Assembly: GCA_945872365.1 (NCBI GenBank)
Contig: CAMBZJ010000010.1
Location: forward strand, 55,354-119,353
Source: Klebsiella pneumoniae
GTDB lineage: Bacteria; Desulfobacterota; Binatia; UBA12015
Length of the DNA: 64,000 nucleotides
Direction: 5' to 3'
In this document: positions 50,018 through 61,196 of the stretch, piece by piece
Layout of the letters: the number at the start of each line of letters is the position of its first letter
Numbering within the stretch: the stretch's first letter is position 1
The notes under the pieces: model-generated
Database searches by the model: none
The model's input: only the letters and a program-made list of their open reading frames with translations
Told to the model about the DNA's origin: nothing
Position numbers and translations under genes: made by a program

Positions 50018-50919
50018 AGTCGAGCGAGGGGGCCCGTCGCGATGTGGAGGATGCGTCGACGGGGCAGGCGGCCGCACCCGGCGGGGTGACCCCTGCGGGG
50101 GATTCGCGAGGCGCGACGGAAGAGGCCCTCTTCGTCACCTGTCCGTCTTGTCGCGGGCTCTCGTACCGTAAGGACGTGGAGCGCAGGCTGCTCGTCTGCG
50201 GCACCTGCGGTCACCACTTCCGGCTCACCGTCGAGGAGCGGTTGCGCATCACTGTCGATCGCGGCACCTGGGAGGAGTCCGACGCGGGGCTGGTCGGGGG
50301 TGATCCGCTCCGCTGGGCGGACCATCCGAGCTACGCGGAGCGGCTTGCCGTCGCACGCGAGAAGACCGGTCACGGAGAGGCCGTCGTGACCGGGTTCGCC
50401 GCGATCGAGTCGGTTCAGGTCGCGCTCGGCATCATGGACTTCCACTTCATGGGCGGGACGATGGGCACGGCGGTCGGAGAGAAGTTGACCCGCCTCGTCG
50501 AGCGTGCGCTCGCGACCCGCAGGCCGCTCGTCGTATTTACCGCCTCCGGTGGAGCGCGCATGCAGGAAGGCACGCTCTCGCTCGTGCAGATGGCGAAGGT
50601 GGTCTCGGCACTCGTACGACTGCGCGAGGCCCGCGTTCCCTACGTCTGCGTGCTCACCGATCCGACGACCGGCGGAGTGTGCGCTTCGCTCGCGATGCGC
50701 GGCGACGTCCAGATCGCGGAGCCGGGAGCGCTGATCGGCTTCGCCGGGCCGCGGGTGATCGAGCAGACGATCCAGCAGACCCTCCCCGAGGGCTTCCAGC
50801 GCGCCGAGACGCTGCTCGGCCAGGGCATGGTGGACATGGTCGTCCACCGCGGCGACCTCCGCACGACTCTCGGTCGCGTGCTGCGCACGCTCGCGCGTCT
50901 GCCCTGCGTCGGGGCCTGA
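50014..50919 (+). CDS. accD: Acetyl-CoA carboxylase carboxyltransferase subunit beta
   Basis: 301 residues. The N-terminal zinc ribbon has CPSC and CGTC. The crotonase-like core has HFMGGTMGTAVGEKLTRLVERAL, VFTASGGARMQEGTLSLVQMAKV, VLTDPTTGGVCASLAMRGDV, and FAGPRVIEQTIQQTLPEGFQRAE. With AccA it transfers carboxyl from biotin to acetyl-CoA; accA is not in the window. The GTG start overlaps the trpA stop; the first ~40 residues are a low-complexity leader. trpA-accD-folC is a common proteobacterial order. Confidence 0.97.
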   Translation: MKSSEGARRDVEDASTGQAAAPGGVTPAGDSRGATEEALFVTCPSCRGLSYRKDVERRLLVCGTCGHHFRLTVEERLRITVDRGTWEESDAGLVGGDPLRWADHPSYAERLAVAREKTGHGEAVVTGFAAIESVQVALGIMDFHFMGGTMGTAVGEKLTRLVERALATRRPLVVFTASGGARMQEGTLSLVQMAKVVSALVRLREARVPYVCVLTDPTTGGVCASLAMRGDVQIAEPGALIGFAGPRVIEQTIQQTLPEGFQRAETLLGQGMVDMVVHRGDLRTTLGRVLRTLARLPCVGA

Positions 50920-50937
50920 CGGCGGGCCGGGGCGGCC

Positions 50938-52203
50938 GTGGACTACGAAGAGGCGATCGCGCACCTCTACGGGCTCGAGGCGACGCTCGGGTGGGACCTG
51001 AAGCTCGAGCGGGTTCGCGCGGTGCTCGCCCGGCTCGGTTCCCCCGAGCGCCGGCAGCCTTCGGTGCTCGTGGCCGGCACCAACGGCAAGGGTGCGTGCT
51101 GTGCGATCGTCCACTCGACGTTGAGCGCGGCGGGATTCCGTGCGGGGCTCTACACCTCGCCGCATCTCGTGAACTTCACCGAGCGGATCCGCATCGGCCG
51201 AGACGAGATCCCGCGCTCGCGCGTGGCCGAGGGCGTGACGAGGCTCGCGGCGGACACGGCCGCGGCCGGAATCCGGCTCACGTTCTTCGAGATGGCGACC
51301 GTACTCGCGTTCGACGAGTTCGCGCGCGCGGGCGTCGACGTCGCCGTGCTCGAAGTCGGCCTCGGGGGGCGTCTCGACGCGACCAACGTCGCCGATCCGG
51401 TGGCTTCCGCCGTGACGACGATCGGCTTCGATCACCAGGAGTTCCTCGGCGACACGCTCGGCGCGATCGCCCGCGAGAAGGCGGGCGTGATGCGCCCGGG
51501 GCGGCCGGTGGTGCTCGGCGCGCACCTGCCCGCGGAGGCGCGCCGTGCGCTGCTCGACGAGGCGAAGCGGATCGGGGCGCGGGTGGTCGAGTCCGCCCCC
51601 GGTCGCTTCGATCTCGGAGCCTTGCCGCTGCGCGGCGCCCACATGCGCGACAACGCGGCCGTCGCGCTCGCCCTCCTCGAGGAGACGGCGCGCGAGTGCC
51701 CGGCGCTGCGGGTCGACGAACGCGCGATCCGAACCGGACTCGCCACCGTGCGCTGGCCTGGACGCCTCGACGTCGTCCACCGCGACCCGCTCGTCCTGGT
51801 GGACGGAGCGCACAACCCGGACGGCATCGCGGCCCTCGTCGCGGCGCTGCCTGGGGTGGTCGGCGGAGCCCGTCCCCGCCTGCTGTTCGCGGCGCTCGCC
51901 GACAAGCCGTGGGGGGCCATGGCTGCCATGCTCGCCCCCCACGTCGACGAAGTCGTCGTCACCGATGCGGGCACGCCGCGCTCGGTGCCGGTCGCCGACC
52001 TCGCCGCGGCGTTTCCGGCACCGCTGCGAGTCGTGGTCGAGCCGGATCCGGAGCGAGCGCTCCGCGACCTCCTCGCCCGGCCTGGGGCGGGTCCGGTCCT
52101 CGTCGCGGGTTCGCTCTACCTGGCGGGTTCGGTGTACCGGTTTCTGCTCAGGCATCACGGCATGGACAGCGTCTTCGATCCGTTTCCGGGAATCGCCGCT
52201 TGA
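50938..52203 (+). CDS. folC: Folylpolyglutamate synthase / dihydrofolate synthase
   Basis: 421 residues, GTG start. Mur-ligase-like fold: P-loop GTNGKGACCAIVHSTLSAAG, GLYTSPHLVNFTERIRI, VLEVGLGGRLDATNV, TTIGFDHQEFLGDTLGAIAREKAGVMRPG, and VDGAHNPDGIAALVAALPG. It adds glutamate to dihydropteroate and polyglutamylates folates. It follows accD by 18 bases and slightly overlaps the lptD start. Confidence 0.97.
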   Translation: MDYEEAIAHLYGLEATLGWDLKLERVRAVLARLGSPERRQPSVLVAGTNGKGACCAIVHSTLSAAGFRAGLYTSPHLVNFTERIRIGRDEIPRSRVAEGVTRLAADTAAAGIRLTFFEMATVLAFDEFARAGVDVAVLEVGLGGRLDATNVADPVASAVTTIGFDHQEFLGDTLGAIAREKAGVMRPGRPVVLGAHLPAEARRALLDEAKRIGARVVESAPGRFDLGALPLRGAHMRDNAAVALALLEETARECPALRVDERAIRTGLATVRWPGRLDVVHRDPLVLVDGAHNPDGIAALVAALPGVVGGARPRLLFAALADKPWGAMAAMLAPHVDEVVVTDAGTPRSVPVADLAAAFPAPLRVVVEPDPERALRDLLARPGAGPVLVAGSLYLAGSVYRFLLRHHGMDSVFDPFPGIAA

Positions 52204-54731
52204 GCGCACGTCGCGAGAGGGGGAGCTGGCTTGCGCGCGTGCCGCTCGTCCTCCCGGTGGCGGTGGCGGTGCTCGCCGTCCTGCTCCTGCAGGCGGGACG
52301 CTCGTTCTCCCAGTCGGCCGAACTCGGTGACGCGGCGGGTCTTCTCGGCCTCGGCGACGCCCGTTCGGAGGAAGAACCGCTCTACGTCGATGCCGACGAA
52401 CTCCAGGTCGATCGCGAACGCGACGCCCTGCGGGCGAAGGGCGACGTGGTGGTCAAGCGTGGCACCTCGGTGTTCGCAGCCGACCGGGTCGAGATCGACC
52501 GGCGCCACGGCGAGGCCAGCGCGAGCGGCTCGGTCGTGCTCGAGGACGAGCAGGCCCGCCTGCACGCGGACGAGGCGTGGCTCGAGATGAACGACGAGAC
52601 CGGCTTCATGAACGACGCCGAGATCTACCTGGCCGACTCGCGCTTCCAACTCGGCGGGACGCGCCTGGAGAAGGGCGTCGGCCAGACCTACCACATCTGG
52701 GACGGTCACCTGACCACCTGCCAGTGCGACGGCGGAACACCCGACTGGAGCATCGCGAGCGACGAGATCGACGTCGACATGGCCGGCTGGGGCACGGTGC
52801 GTGGTGGCACCTTTCGGATCAAGGACGTGCCGGTCCTCTATCTCCCCTACGGGATCTTTCCGGTGCTGCGCGATCGCCAGTCGGGATTCCTCTTCCCGCG
52901 CTTCGGCATCTCCAACAACCGAGGCTTCCAGTGGGTGCAGCCCTTCTACTGGGCGATCAACAAGACGAGCGACGCGACGATCTCGTTCGACGTGGAGACC
53001 GCTGCGCGGATCGGCGCGATCGGCGAATACCGCTATCTTCTCGCGCCCGACGCCGGCGGGCTCCTGACGGCGAGCTACTTCAACGAGTCGATCCGCGGCC
53101 GCGCGGCCGACCAGGTCGTGAACCCCCAGCAGCTCGCCGACCCGACGGTCCCCGAGAACCGCGGCAGCTTCATCGGCTACCACCAGCAGCCGGGCCCCTG
53201 GGAGTCGAGCCGCCTCTACGTCCGCCCGTTCTGGGTGAGCGACAATCTCTTCCTGCGGGAGATGAACACGCTCAGCTACCTGCCGACGGTGGGCGCGTAC
53301 TCCACGGTGCGCCGCTACACGGACTCCCAGATGGGCCTGGTGAAGGTGTGGGACTGGGGGCTCTTCCAGGCGCAGGCCGACTACTACCAGGACCTCATCC
53401 AGAAGCAGTCGCGTGTCCCGCAGCCGCTGCCCCGGCTCACCTTCCAGGCCCGCAAGTCGATCCTCGGCGGTCGTGTCCGGCTCGGTCTGAACAGCGAGGC
53501 GGTCGAATACTGGCGTGCACCGCTCGCCGCGGGACCACGCCTCGACATCGCCCCGGAGGCGCGCGTTCCCTACCGGCTCGGCAACTTCGGCTACGGGTCG
53601 GCGCGCATGATCCTGCGCGAGACGACCTACTATCTGGAATCGAACGAAGTCCCCATCGTGCCGTACCCGACGCCGTCGCCGGCGGCGCCGCTTCCGACGC
53701 GCGCGGTGTCGACGTTCCAGCATCGCGAGATCGCGCAGTTCGTGGCCGACTTCAACAGCGAGATCTCGCGCGTCTACCACGTTGGCTTCGGCGACGTGAG
53801 CAAGGTGAAGCACACGATCGAGCCCTTCCTGCAGTACAACTGGGTGCCGCTCGTGAACCAGAGCGACATCCCGATCTACGACGCGGTCGATCGCATCAAC
53901 GCGCGCAACCTGGTCACCTACGGCGTCGTGAGCCGACTGCTCGGGAAGTTCGACGGCGGGATCGACCCGGTCTACGCGCCGGACGGGAGCATGCTCGAGG
54001 ACTCCTACAGCCCGATCGAGCCCGCCTCGCTCGCGATGCAGTCGCAGGTCTCGGCACCCGGGGGCGTGGGGGCACCGGCGTCGCCCCTCTCGGTGGACGC
54101 CACCGGACGCATCCAGGAACTCGCACGAGCCTACGTGCAGCAGAGCTACGAGCTCTCCCACCCGTTCTATCTAGAGCCCGGCAGCACCCAGAAGGAGTAT
54201 CTCTCGGCGCTCGATGCAGGGCTGCGCCTGACGCCGTTCCCGTGGCTCTCGGCCTCGGGCCGCGGCATCTGGTCCTTCGCGCAGAACAAGGTGCTCTATG
54301 CCGAAGCCGGCTTGAGCTTCTTCGACCCGCGCCCGGTGAAACTCGACGACGAGACCTCGCTGCTCGCCTTGCGGCCGGTGAACTCGGCCTCGCTCTTCTA
54401 CCAGTTCAACTCGGGCGGCACGGTCGAGAACCTGAACCTGGCTACGACCTGGCGGCTGAGCGACCACTTCGCGCTCGCCTATCTCGGGCGCTTCGATGCT
54501 CTGGCGGGTCGCTTCCTCGAGAATTGGGCGGGACTCCGCGTCATCTCGGGCTGCGAGTGCTGGGTCCTCGACTTCGCCTTCATCGACCGGGTGAATCCCA
54601 ACGAACAGGAATTCCGCGTCCTCTTTTCCCTCGTCGGCCTGGGCTCCTTCGGCCAGAATCCCTTCGGCCAGCAGGCGGGGAGCCTCGGCCGGGCCCAGAA
54701 CTCGGGCTCGGAACTCGGGTCGGTTTACTGA
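52200..54731 (+). CDS. lptD: LPS-assembly protein LptD
   Basis: About 843 residues from the TTG overlapping the folC stop; a GTG at 52239 is an alternative start. A signal peptide (LPVAVAVLAVLLLQAGRSFS) is followed by the OstA/LptA-like beta-jellyroll (YVDADELQVDRERDALRAKGDVVVKRGTSVFAADRVEID). A large outer-membrane barrel follows. CQC at residues 174-176 and CEC at 785-787 could form the two disulfides that link the N domain to the barrel; in E. coli the C-terminal pair is adjacent CC. It inserts LPS into the outer leaflet together with LptE, which is not seen here. Confidence 0.9.
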   Translation: MSARRERGSWLARVPLVLPVAVAVLAVLLLQAGRSFSQSAELGDAAGLLGLGDARSEEEPLYVDADELQVDRERDALRAKGDVVVKRGTSVFAADRVEIDRRHGEASASGSVVLEDEQARLHADEAWLEMNDETGFMNDAEIYLADSRFQLGGTRLEKGVGQTYHIWDGHLTTCQCDGGTPDWSIASDEIDVDMAGWGTVRGGTFRIKDVPVLYLPYGIFPVLRDRQSGFLFPRFGISNNRGFQWVQPFYWAINKTSDATISFDVETAARIGAIGEYRYLLAPDAGGLLTASYFNESIRGRAADQVVNPQQLADPTVPENRGSFIGYHQQPGPWESSRLYVRPFWVSDNLFLREMNTLSYLPTVGAYSTVRRYTDSQMGLVKVWDWGLFQAQADYYQDLIQKQSRVPQPLPRLTFQARKSILGGRVRLGLNSEAVEYWRAPLAAGPRLDIAPEARVPYRLGNFGYGSARMILRETTYYLESNEVPIVPYPTPSPAAPLPTRAVSTFQHREIAQFVADFNSEISRVYHVGFGDVSKVKHTIEPFLQYNWVPLVNQSDIPIYDAVDRINARNLVTYGVVSRLLGKFDGGIDPVYAPDGSMLEDSYSPIEPASLAMQSQVSAPGGVGAPASPLSVDATGRIQELARAYVQQSYELSHPFYLEPGSTQKEYLSALDAGLRLTPFPWLSASGRGIWSFAQNKVLYAEAGLSFFDPRPVKLDDETSLLALRPVNSASLFYQFNSGGTVENLNLATTWRLSDHFALAYLGRFDALAGRFLENWAGLRVISGCECWVLDFAFIDRVNPNEQEFRVLFSLVGLGSFGQNPFGQQAGSLGRAQNSGSELGSVY

Positions 54732-54733
54732 CC

Positions 54734-55687
54734 ATGCGCGACGGCTCGAAGGCGTCGCCCACGATCAGCGTCGTCGTCCCGTGCTGGCGATCGGAGGCGA
54801 CGATCGGACGCTGCATCGCGGCGCTGCGCGACCAGCGGTCGCCGCCGGACTTCGAGGTCATCGTCGTGGACAGTTCACCCGACGAGGCCACGGCCCTCGC
54901 CGCGCGTGCGGCGAATCCACCCGGGCCCGGCACCCTCGACCTGGCCCTCGACCGTGCCCCCGATCGTCTCTTTCCAGGCGCCGCTCGCAACCGCGGTGCG
55001 GCGCTCGCGCGCGCGCCGTGGCTCCTCTTCCTCGACTCCGATTGCGTCGCGTCGAGCGACCTGCTCGAGGTGGCGGCAGGCTTCGCGGAATCGGGTCCGG
55101 GCGTGTTCGGCGGCTCGATCGCGCTGCCCGGGGGCGCACCGGCATCGGCACGCATCCGCCACCTGCTCGAGTTCAAGGAGAGCCTGCCCGGCGTACCTGC
55201 GCGCGCCACCTGGCAGATCCCGTCGGCCTGCATGCTTGTCGATCGCGCGGTGTTCGAACTCCACGGCGGATTCCCCGGCACGCGCGCCTCGGAGGACTGG
55301 CTCTTCGACTGGGCGGTGTGGAGCGGCGGTCACCGCATGCGCTTCGAGCCGGCGCTGCGGATCGTCCACCTGACACCCTCCGGGTGGCGGGCGATGGCGA
55401 GCTACCTGCGCCTGCTCGGCCGGGCCTCGGGCGCCGCTCGGCGCAGCGGCGGGCTGCCGGGGCAGGCCCTCGTGCGACATCCGTGGCTCGCCGCCGGCCT
55501 GCCCGCGGCTCGCACGGCGCGCGCACTCGCGTGGTGCGCGCGCCACTCGCCGCGCGACTTCGCGTTTCTGCTCGTGGCGTGGCCCGCCTACCTCGTCATG
55601 TCGGGGATCTGGGCCGCTGGATTCCACCAGGGCGTGCGTGCGCTGCCGGGGGCGGCACCGCTTGCCCCCGGCCGGGGCCGCGCGTAA
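54734..55687 (+). CDS. Glycosyltransferase family 2
   Basis: 317 residues starting 2 bases after lptD. GT2 A-fold motifs: ISVVVPCWRSEATIGRCIAALRDQ, FEVIVVDSSPDEA, RNRGAALARAPWLLFLDSDC (DSD metal-binding site), then SEDWLFDWAVW. One or two weak membrane-prone segments sit near the C terminus (LLVAWPAYLVMSGIWAAGF). It probably adds a sugar to a lipid-linked surface glycan. The donor cannot be named from sequence. Confidence 0.85.
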   Translation: MRDGSKASPTISVVVPCWRSEATIGRCIAALRDQRSPPDFEVIVVDSSPDEATALAARAANPPGPGTLDLALDRAPDRLFPGAARNRGAALARAPWLLFLDSDCVASSDLLEVAAGFAESGPGVFGGSIALPGGAPASARIRHLLEFKESLPGVPARATWQIPSACMLVDRAVFELHGGFPGTRASEDWLFDWAVWSGGHRMRFEPALRIVHLTPSGWRAMASYLRLLGRASGAARRSGGLPGQALVRHPWLAAGLPAARTARALAWCARHSPRDFAFLLVAWPAYLVMSGIWAAGFHQGVRALPGAAPLAPGRGRA

Positions 55688-55713
55688 AGCGGCGCCGGGG
55701 GGATGCGGGAACG

Positions 55714-58071
<2,358 letters not shown>

Positions 58072-58192
58072 GGCAGCCTCGGCCAGCCGCGACCGCTCGG
58101 GCCACCGGCCGCCGTGCGTGGCCGAAGGCCCGTGGGTGACTTGCGGCCTCTCCGGCAAGTCCCTGGCCGGTCGGGGAAGTTTGGATCCCCCG

Positions 58193-60040
58193 ATGAACAA
58201 TCGGAACCCCGCGGGCGTCCAACCCGCCATGGCCGAGTCCGCCGTTCGATGGTCAACCCCCACCCCGCGTGGTAATCCCGCTACCGGGAAGCCTCCGGTG
58301 GAGCCGCAGACAGCGCCAGCAGCGAAGTCCCTCGAGGAGATCCTCGTCGACCGGGGCCGGGTGAGCCTGGAGGACCTGCGCAAGGTCCGCAAACTCCAAG
58401 GCGAGCGCGGCGAGCGCATCGAGCGCCTGCTCCTCGATCTGGGTTTCGTTTCCGAGGACGACCTCCTGCCTGTCTACAGCGAGGTGCTCGGCGTGCCGCT
58501 CGCCGGCCGCAAGGAACTCCCGAACGACGCGGTGCAGGTTCCCGGGTTGAACGTCAAGTTCCTGCGCCACGCCAAGATGCTGCCGGTTTCGGCCGCCGAC
58601 GGCGTGATGAAGGTCGCGATGGCCGATCCGCGCGACCGCAACGCGATGCAGGGGCTCGAGGTCGCGACCGGGCTGCGCGTCGAACCGCTGCTCGCCAAGG
58701 AGAAGGATATCTCCGAGGCGCTCGACTCCTGCTACGGCGAGCGAGTCGAGGGTGGCGCGGGCGGCGGCGACGCCGAGGGGCTCGTCGAATACCTCTCCGA
58801 GGACGAGGAGGACGTTGACCACCTGCGCGACCTCGCGAGCGAGGCGCCGGTCATCCGCTTCGTCAACGTGATGATCAACCGGGCCGTCGAGGGCCGCGCC
58901 TCCGACATCCACATCGAGCCCTTCGAGAACGAACTCAAGATCCGCTACCGGATCGACGGCGTCCTCCACGACGTCGATGCGCCGCAGCGCCGGCTTCAGG
59001 CCGCGATCGTCTCGCGCATCAAGATCATGGCGAAGCTCAACATCGCCGAGCGGCGCCTACCCCAAGACGGACGCATCAAACTGCGCATGATGGGCAAGGA
59101 GATCGACCTGCGCGTCTCCACCCTGCCCACGCTCTATGGCGAGAGCGTCGTGCTCCGCATCCTCGACCGCGGCTCGATCGTCCTCGACCTGGAGTCGCTG
59201 GGATTCCCGGGCGACACGCTCACCGACTGGGACAGCCTGATCGTCAAGCCCTACGGGATGATCCTCGTCACCGGGCCGACCGGCTCCGGCAAGACGACGA
59301 CGCTCTACGGCTCCCTCAACAAGGTGAACTCGCCCGACAAGAAGATCATCACGATCGAGGATCCGGTCGAGTACCAGTTGAACGGCGTGAACCAGATCCA
59401 CGTGAAGCCCCAGATCGGGCTCACCTTCGCCAACGGTCTGCGCTCGATCGTCCGCCAGGACCCCGACGTCATCATGGTCGGCGAAATCCGCGACGCCGAG
59501 ACGGCGGAGATCGCGATCCAGGCGGCGTTGACCGGCCACCTCGTCTTCTCGACCCTGCACACGAACGACGCGGCCGGCGCGGTCGCCCGACTGCTCGAGA
59601 TGGGCGTCGAGGACTACCTGCTCGCCTCCTCGCTACTCGGCGTGCTGGCGCAGCGCCTCGTGCGCCGCAACTGCAGCAAGTGCGTGCGGCCGGTCGAGGG
59701 CATCATCGGCGAACTCCTGCCCGCGGGCGACAAGGGCACCGGCAGTGCCGGGAACCCGATCGAGCGCGGCATCGCCGATAGCTTGGCCGGCGTGCATCTG
59801 GTCGAAGGAGCCGGCTGCGAGGCCTGCGGCTTCACCGGCTACCGCGGACGCGCCGGCATCTACGAGTTGCTGCTCGTCGACGACGCGGTCCGCAACCTGA
59901 TCCTCAAGCGCTCCTCCGCGGACAAGATCCGCGAGGAAGCGATCCGGCTCGGCATGCGGACGCTGCGCGAGGACGGCTGGCGCTCGGTGCGCGAGGGGAT
60001 GACGACGGTAGCCGAGGTCATCCGCGTGAGCCGTGACTGA
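58193..60040 (+). CDS. GspE/PilB-family secretion ATPase
   Basis: 615 residues from the ATG at 58193. The N-terminal MshEN-type domain (LEEILVDRGRVSLEDLRKV ... FVSEDDLLPVYSEVLGVPL) is followed by the ATPase core: ASDIHIEP, RLPQDGRIKLR, Walker A GPTGSGKTTT (361-370), Asp box TIEDPVEYQ, Walker B VGEIRDAETAEIA, His box STLHTNDA. A zinc site has Cys494, Cys497, Cys542 and Cys545, typical of GspE and PilB. No other type II secretion or type IV pilus gene is nearby, so its machine is elsewhere. Which system it powers is unclear. Confidence 0.9.
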   Translation: MNNRNPAGVQPAMAESAVRWSTPTPRGNPATGKPPVEPQTAPAAKSLEEILVDRGRVSLEDLRKVRKLQGERGERIERLLLDLGFVSEDDLLPVYSEVLGVPLAGRKELPNDAVQVPGLNVKFLRHAKMLPVSAADGVMKVAMADPRDRNAMQGLEVATGLRVEPLLAKEKDISEALDSCYGERVEGGAGGGDAEGLVEYLSEDEEDVDHLRDLASEAPVIRFVNVMINRAVEGRASDIHIEPFENELKIRYRIDGVLHDVDAPQRRLQAAIVSRIKIMAKLNIAERRLPQDGRIKLRMMGKEIDLRVSTLPTLYGESVVLRILDRGSIVLDLESLGFPGDTLTDWDSLIVKPYGMILVTGPTGSGKTTTLYGSLNKVNSPDKKIITIEDPVEYQLNGVNQIHVKPQIGLTFANGLRSIVRQDPDVIMVGEIRDAETAEIAIQAALTGHLVFSTLHTNDAAGAVARLLEMGVEDYLLASSLLGVLAQRLVRRNCSKCVRPVEGIIGELLPAGDKGTGSAGNPIERGIADSLAGVHLVEGAGCEACGFTGYRGRAGIYELLLVDDAVRNLILKRSSADKIREEAIRLGMRTLREDGWRSVREGMTTVAEVIRVSRD

Positions 60041-61196
60041 GCGCCCGGCACCGCTCTCGGTCGCCGGGGCCGCCGCGCAGGCGCTCGCGGGCACTCCGGC
60101 GGCGGCATCGGTGCAGCGCCCGCTCGCGGGACGCGCCTTGGATCTGCCGTCCGCACCGGGTGCGCCCGGTGCGGACGCTGCCCCGACCGGAGCGGATCCG
60201 GGACTCGCCGGGAGCAGCGACGCGGAGATCGAGATCACGCTCGTCGTGCCGCTTCACGACGAGCGCGAGAGCCTGCACCTCCTCCTCGGCGAGTGCGAGT
60301 CGGTACTCGACGACCCGGCCCTGGACTGGCGCTCGCTCGGCATCGCGTCGGGCCGTCGCACGCCGCGCTGGGAGATCGTCTTCGTCGACGACGGCTCGAC
60401 CGACGGATCCTTCTCGCGCCTGCGCGAACTCGCGGCGAAGAACCCGCACGTCCGCGCGATCCGGCTGCGCCGCAACCTCGGCAAGGCGGCGGCGCTCGCC
60501 GAGGGTTTTGCCGCCGCCCGCGGCGACATCGTGGTCACGCTCGACGCCGACCTTCAGGACGATCCGCGCGAGATCCCGCGCATGCTGAACGTGCTCGCCC
60601 AGGGCTACGATCTGGTGAACGGCTGGAAGCGCAAGCGCCACGACTCGGCTGCGCGCGTCGTCGCTTCGCGGCTCTTCAACGCCGCGGTCCGTGCCGCGAC
60701 CGGGATCGAATTGCGCGACCTCAACAGCGGCTTCAAGGCCTATCGCCGCTGGGTCGTCGAGCGCGTGCGCATCTACGGCGAGTTGCACCGCTTCATCCCG
60801 GTGATCGCTGCCTGGCAGGGTTGCGCCGTCGGCGAGATCGAGGTCGCGCATCGCCCGCGGCGCTTCGGGCGCTCGCGCTACGGCTGGGGGCGCGCCTTCC
60901 GCGGCATGATGGACCTGGTGACGGTGATGTTCCTCACGCGCTTCGACACGCGCCCGGCGCACTTCTTCGGCCTCCCGGGCGTGCTCCTCATGGCGGCGGG
61001 AAGCGCCATTCTCGCCTACATCACCTACCTGCGGCTCGCTTACGGCCAGATCCTGTCGCGTCACCCGCTGCTGATCTTCGGCGTGCTGCTCCTGCTCGCG
61101 GGCCTGCAACTCTTCACCAGCGGACTCCTCGGCGAGATGCTCGCCGCGCAGGCGCCGCGCGACGAACAATCGGTCGTCGGCGAGCGGATCGGCTAG
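60033..61196 (+). CDS. Dolichol-phosphate-mannose-synthase-like glycosyltransferase family 2
   Basis: 387 residues, GTG start, overlapping the ATPase stop by 8 bases. An N-terminal low-complexity Ala/Pro-rich stretch of ~65 residues is followed by ITLVVPLHDERESLHLLL, VFVDDGSTDGSF, RRNLGKAAALAEGF, TLDADLQDDPREIPRML and NSGFKAYRRWV, the DPM1/ArnC/GtrB type. Two C-terminal membrane helices follow (GLPGVLLMAAGSAILAYITY, LLIFGVLLLLAGLQLFTSG). It probably makes polyprenyl-phosphate-linked sugar for a GT39-type transferase, such as the partial gene at the right edge. Its stop shares CTAG with the convergent gene. Confidence 0.88.
   Translation: MTERPAPLSVAGAAAQALAGTPAAASVQRPLAGRALDLPSAPGAPGADAAPTGADPGLAGSSDAEIEITLVVPLHDERESLHLLLGECESVLDDPALDWRSLGIASGRRTPRWEIVFVDDGSTDGSFSRLRELAAKNPHVRAIRLRRNLGKAAALAEGFAAARGDIVVTLDADLQDDPREIPRMLNVLAQGYDLVNGWKRKRHDSAARVVASRLFNAAVRAATGIELRDLNSGFKAYRRWVVERVRIYGELHRFIPVIAAWQGCAVGEIEVAHRPRRFGRSRYGWGRAFRGMMDLVTVMFLTRFDTRPAHFFGLPGVLLMAAGSAILAYITYLRLAYGQILSRHPLLIFGVLLLLAGLQLFTSGLLGEMLAAQAPRDEQSVVGERIG

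Noticed and set aside
50679..52199. An apparent long N-terminal extension of LptD running back through folC and accD
   Set aside because: The translated part before 52200 is shadow sequence of folC in another frame; the signal peptide after 52200 marks the real start.
52577..54733. A long extension of the GT2 gene back through lptD
   Set aside because: This frame is a shadow of lptD, rich in Arg, Pro and Leu; the family begins right after the ATG at 54734.
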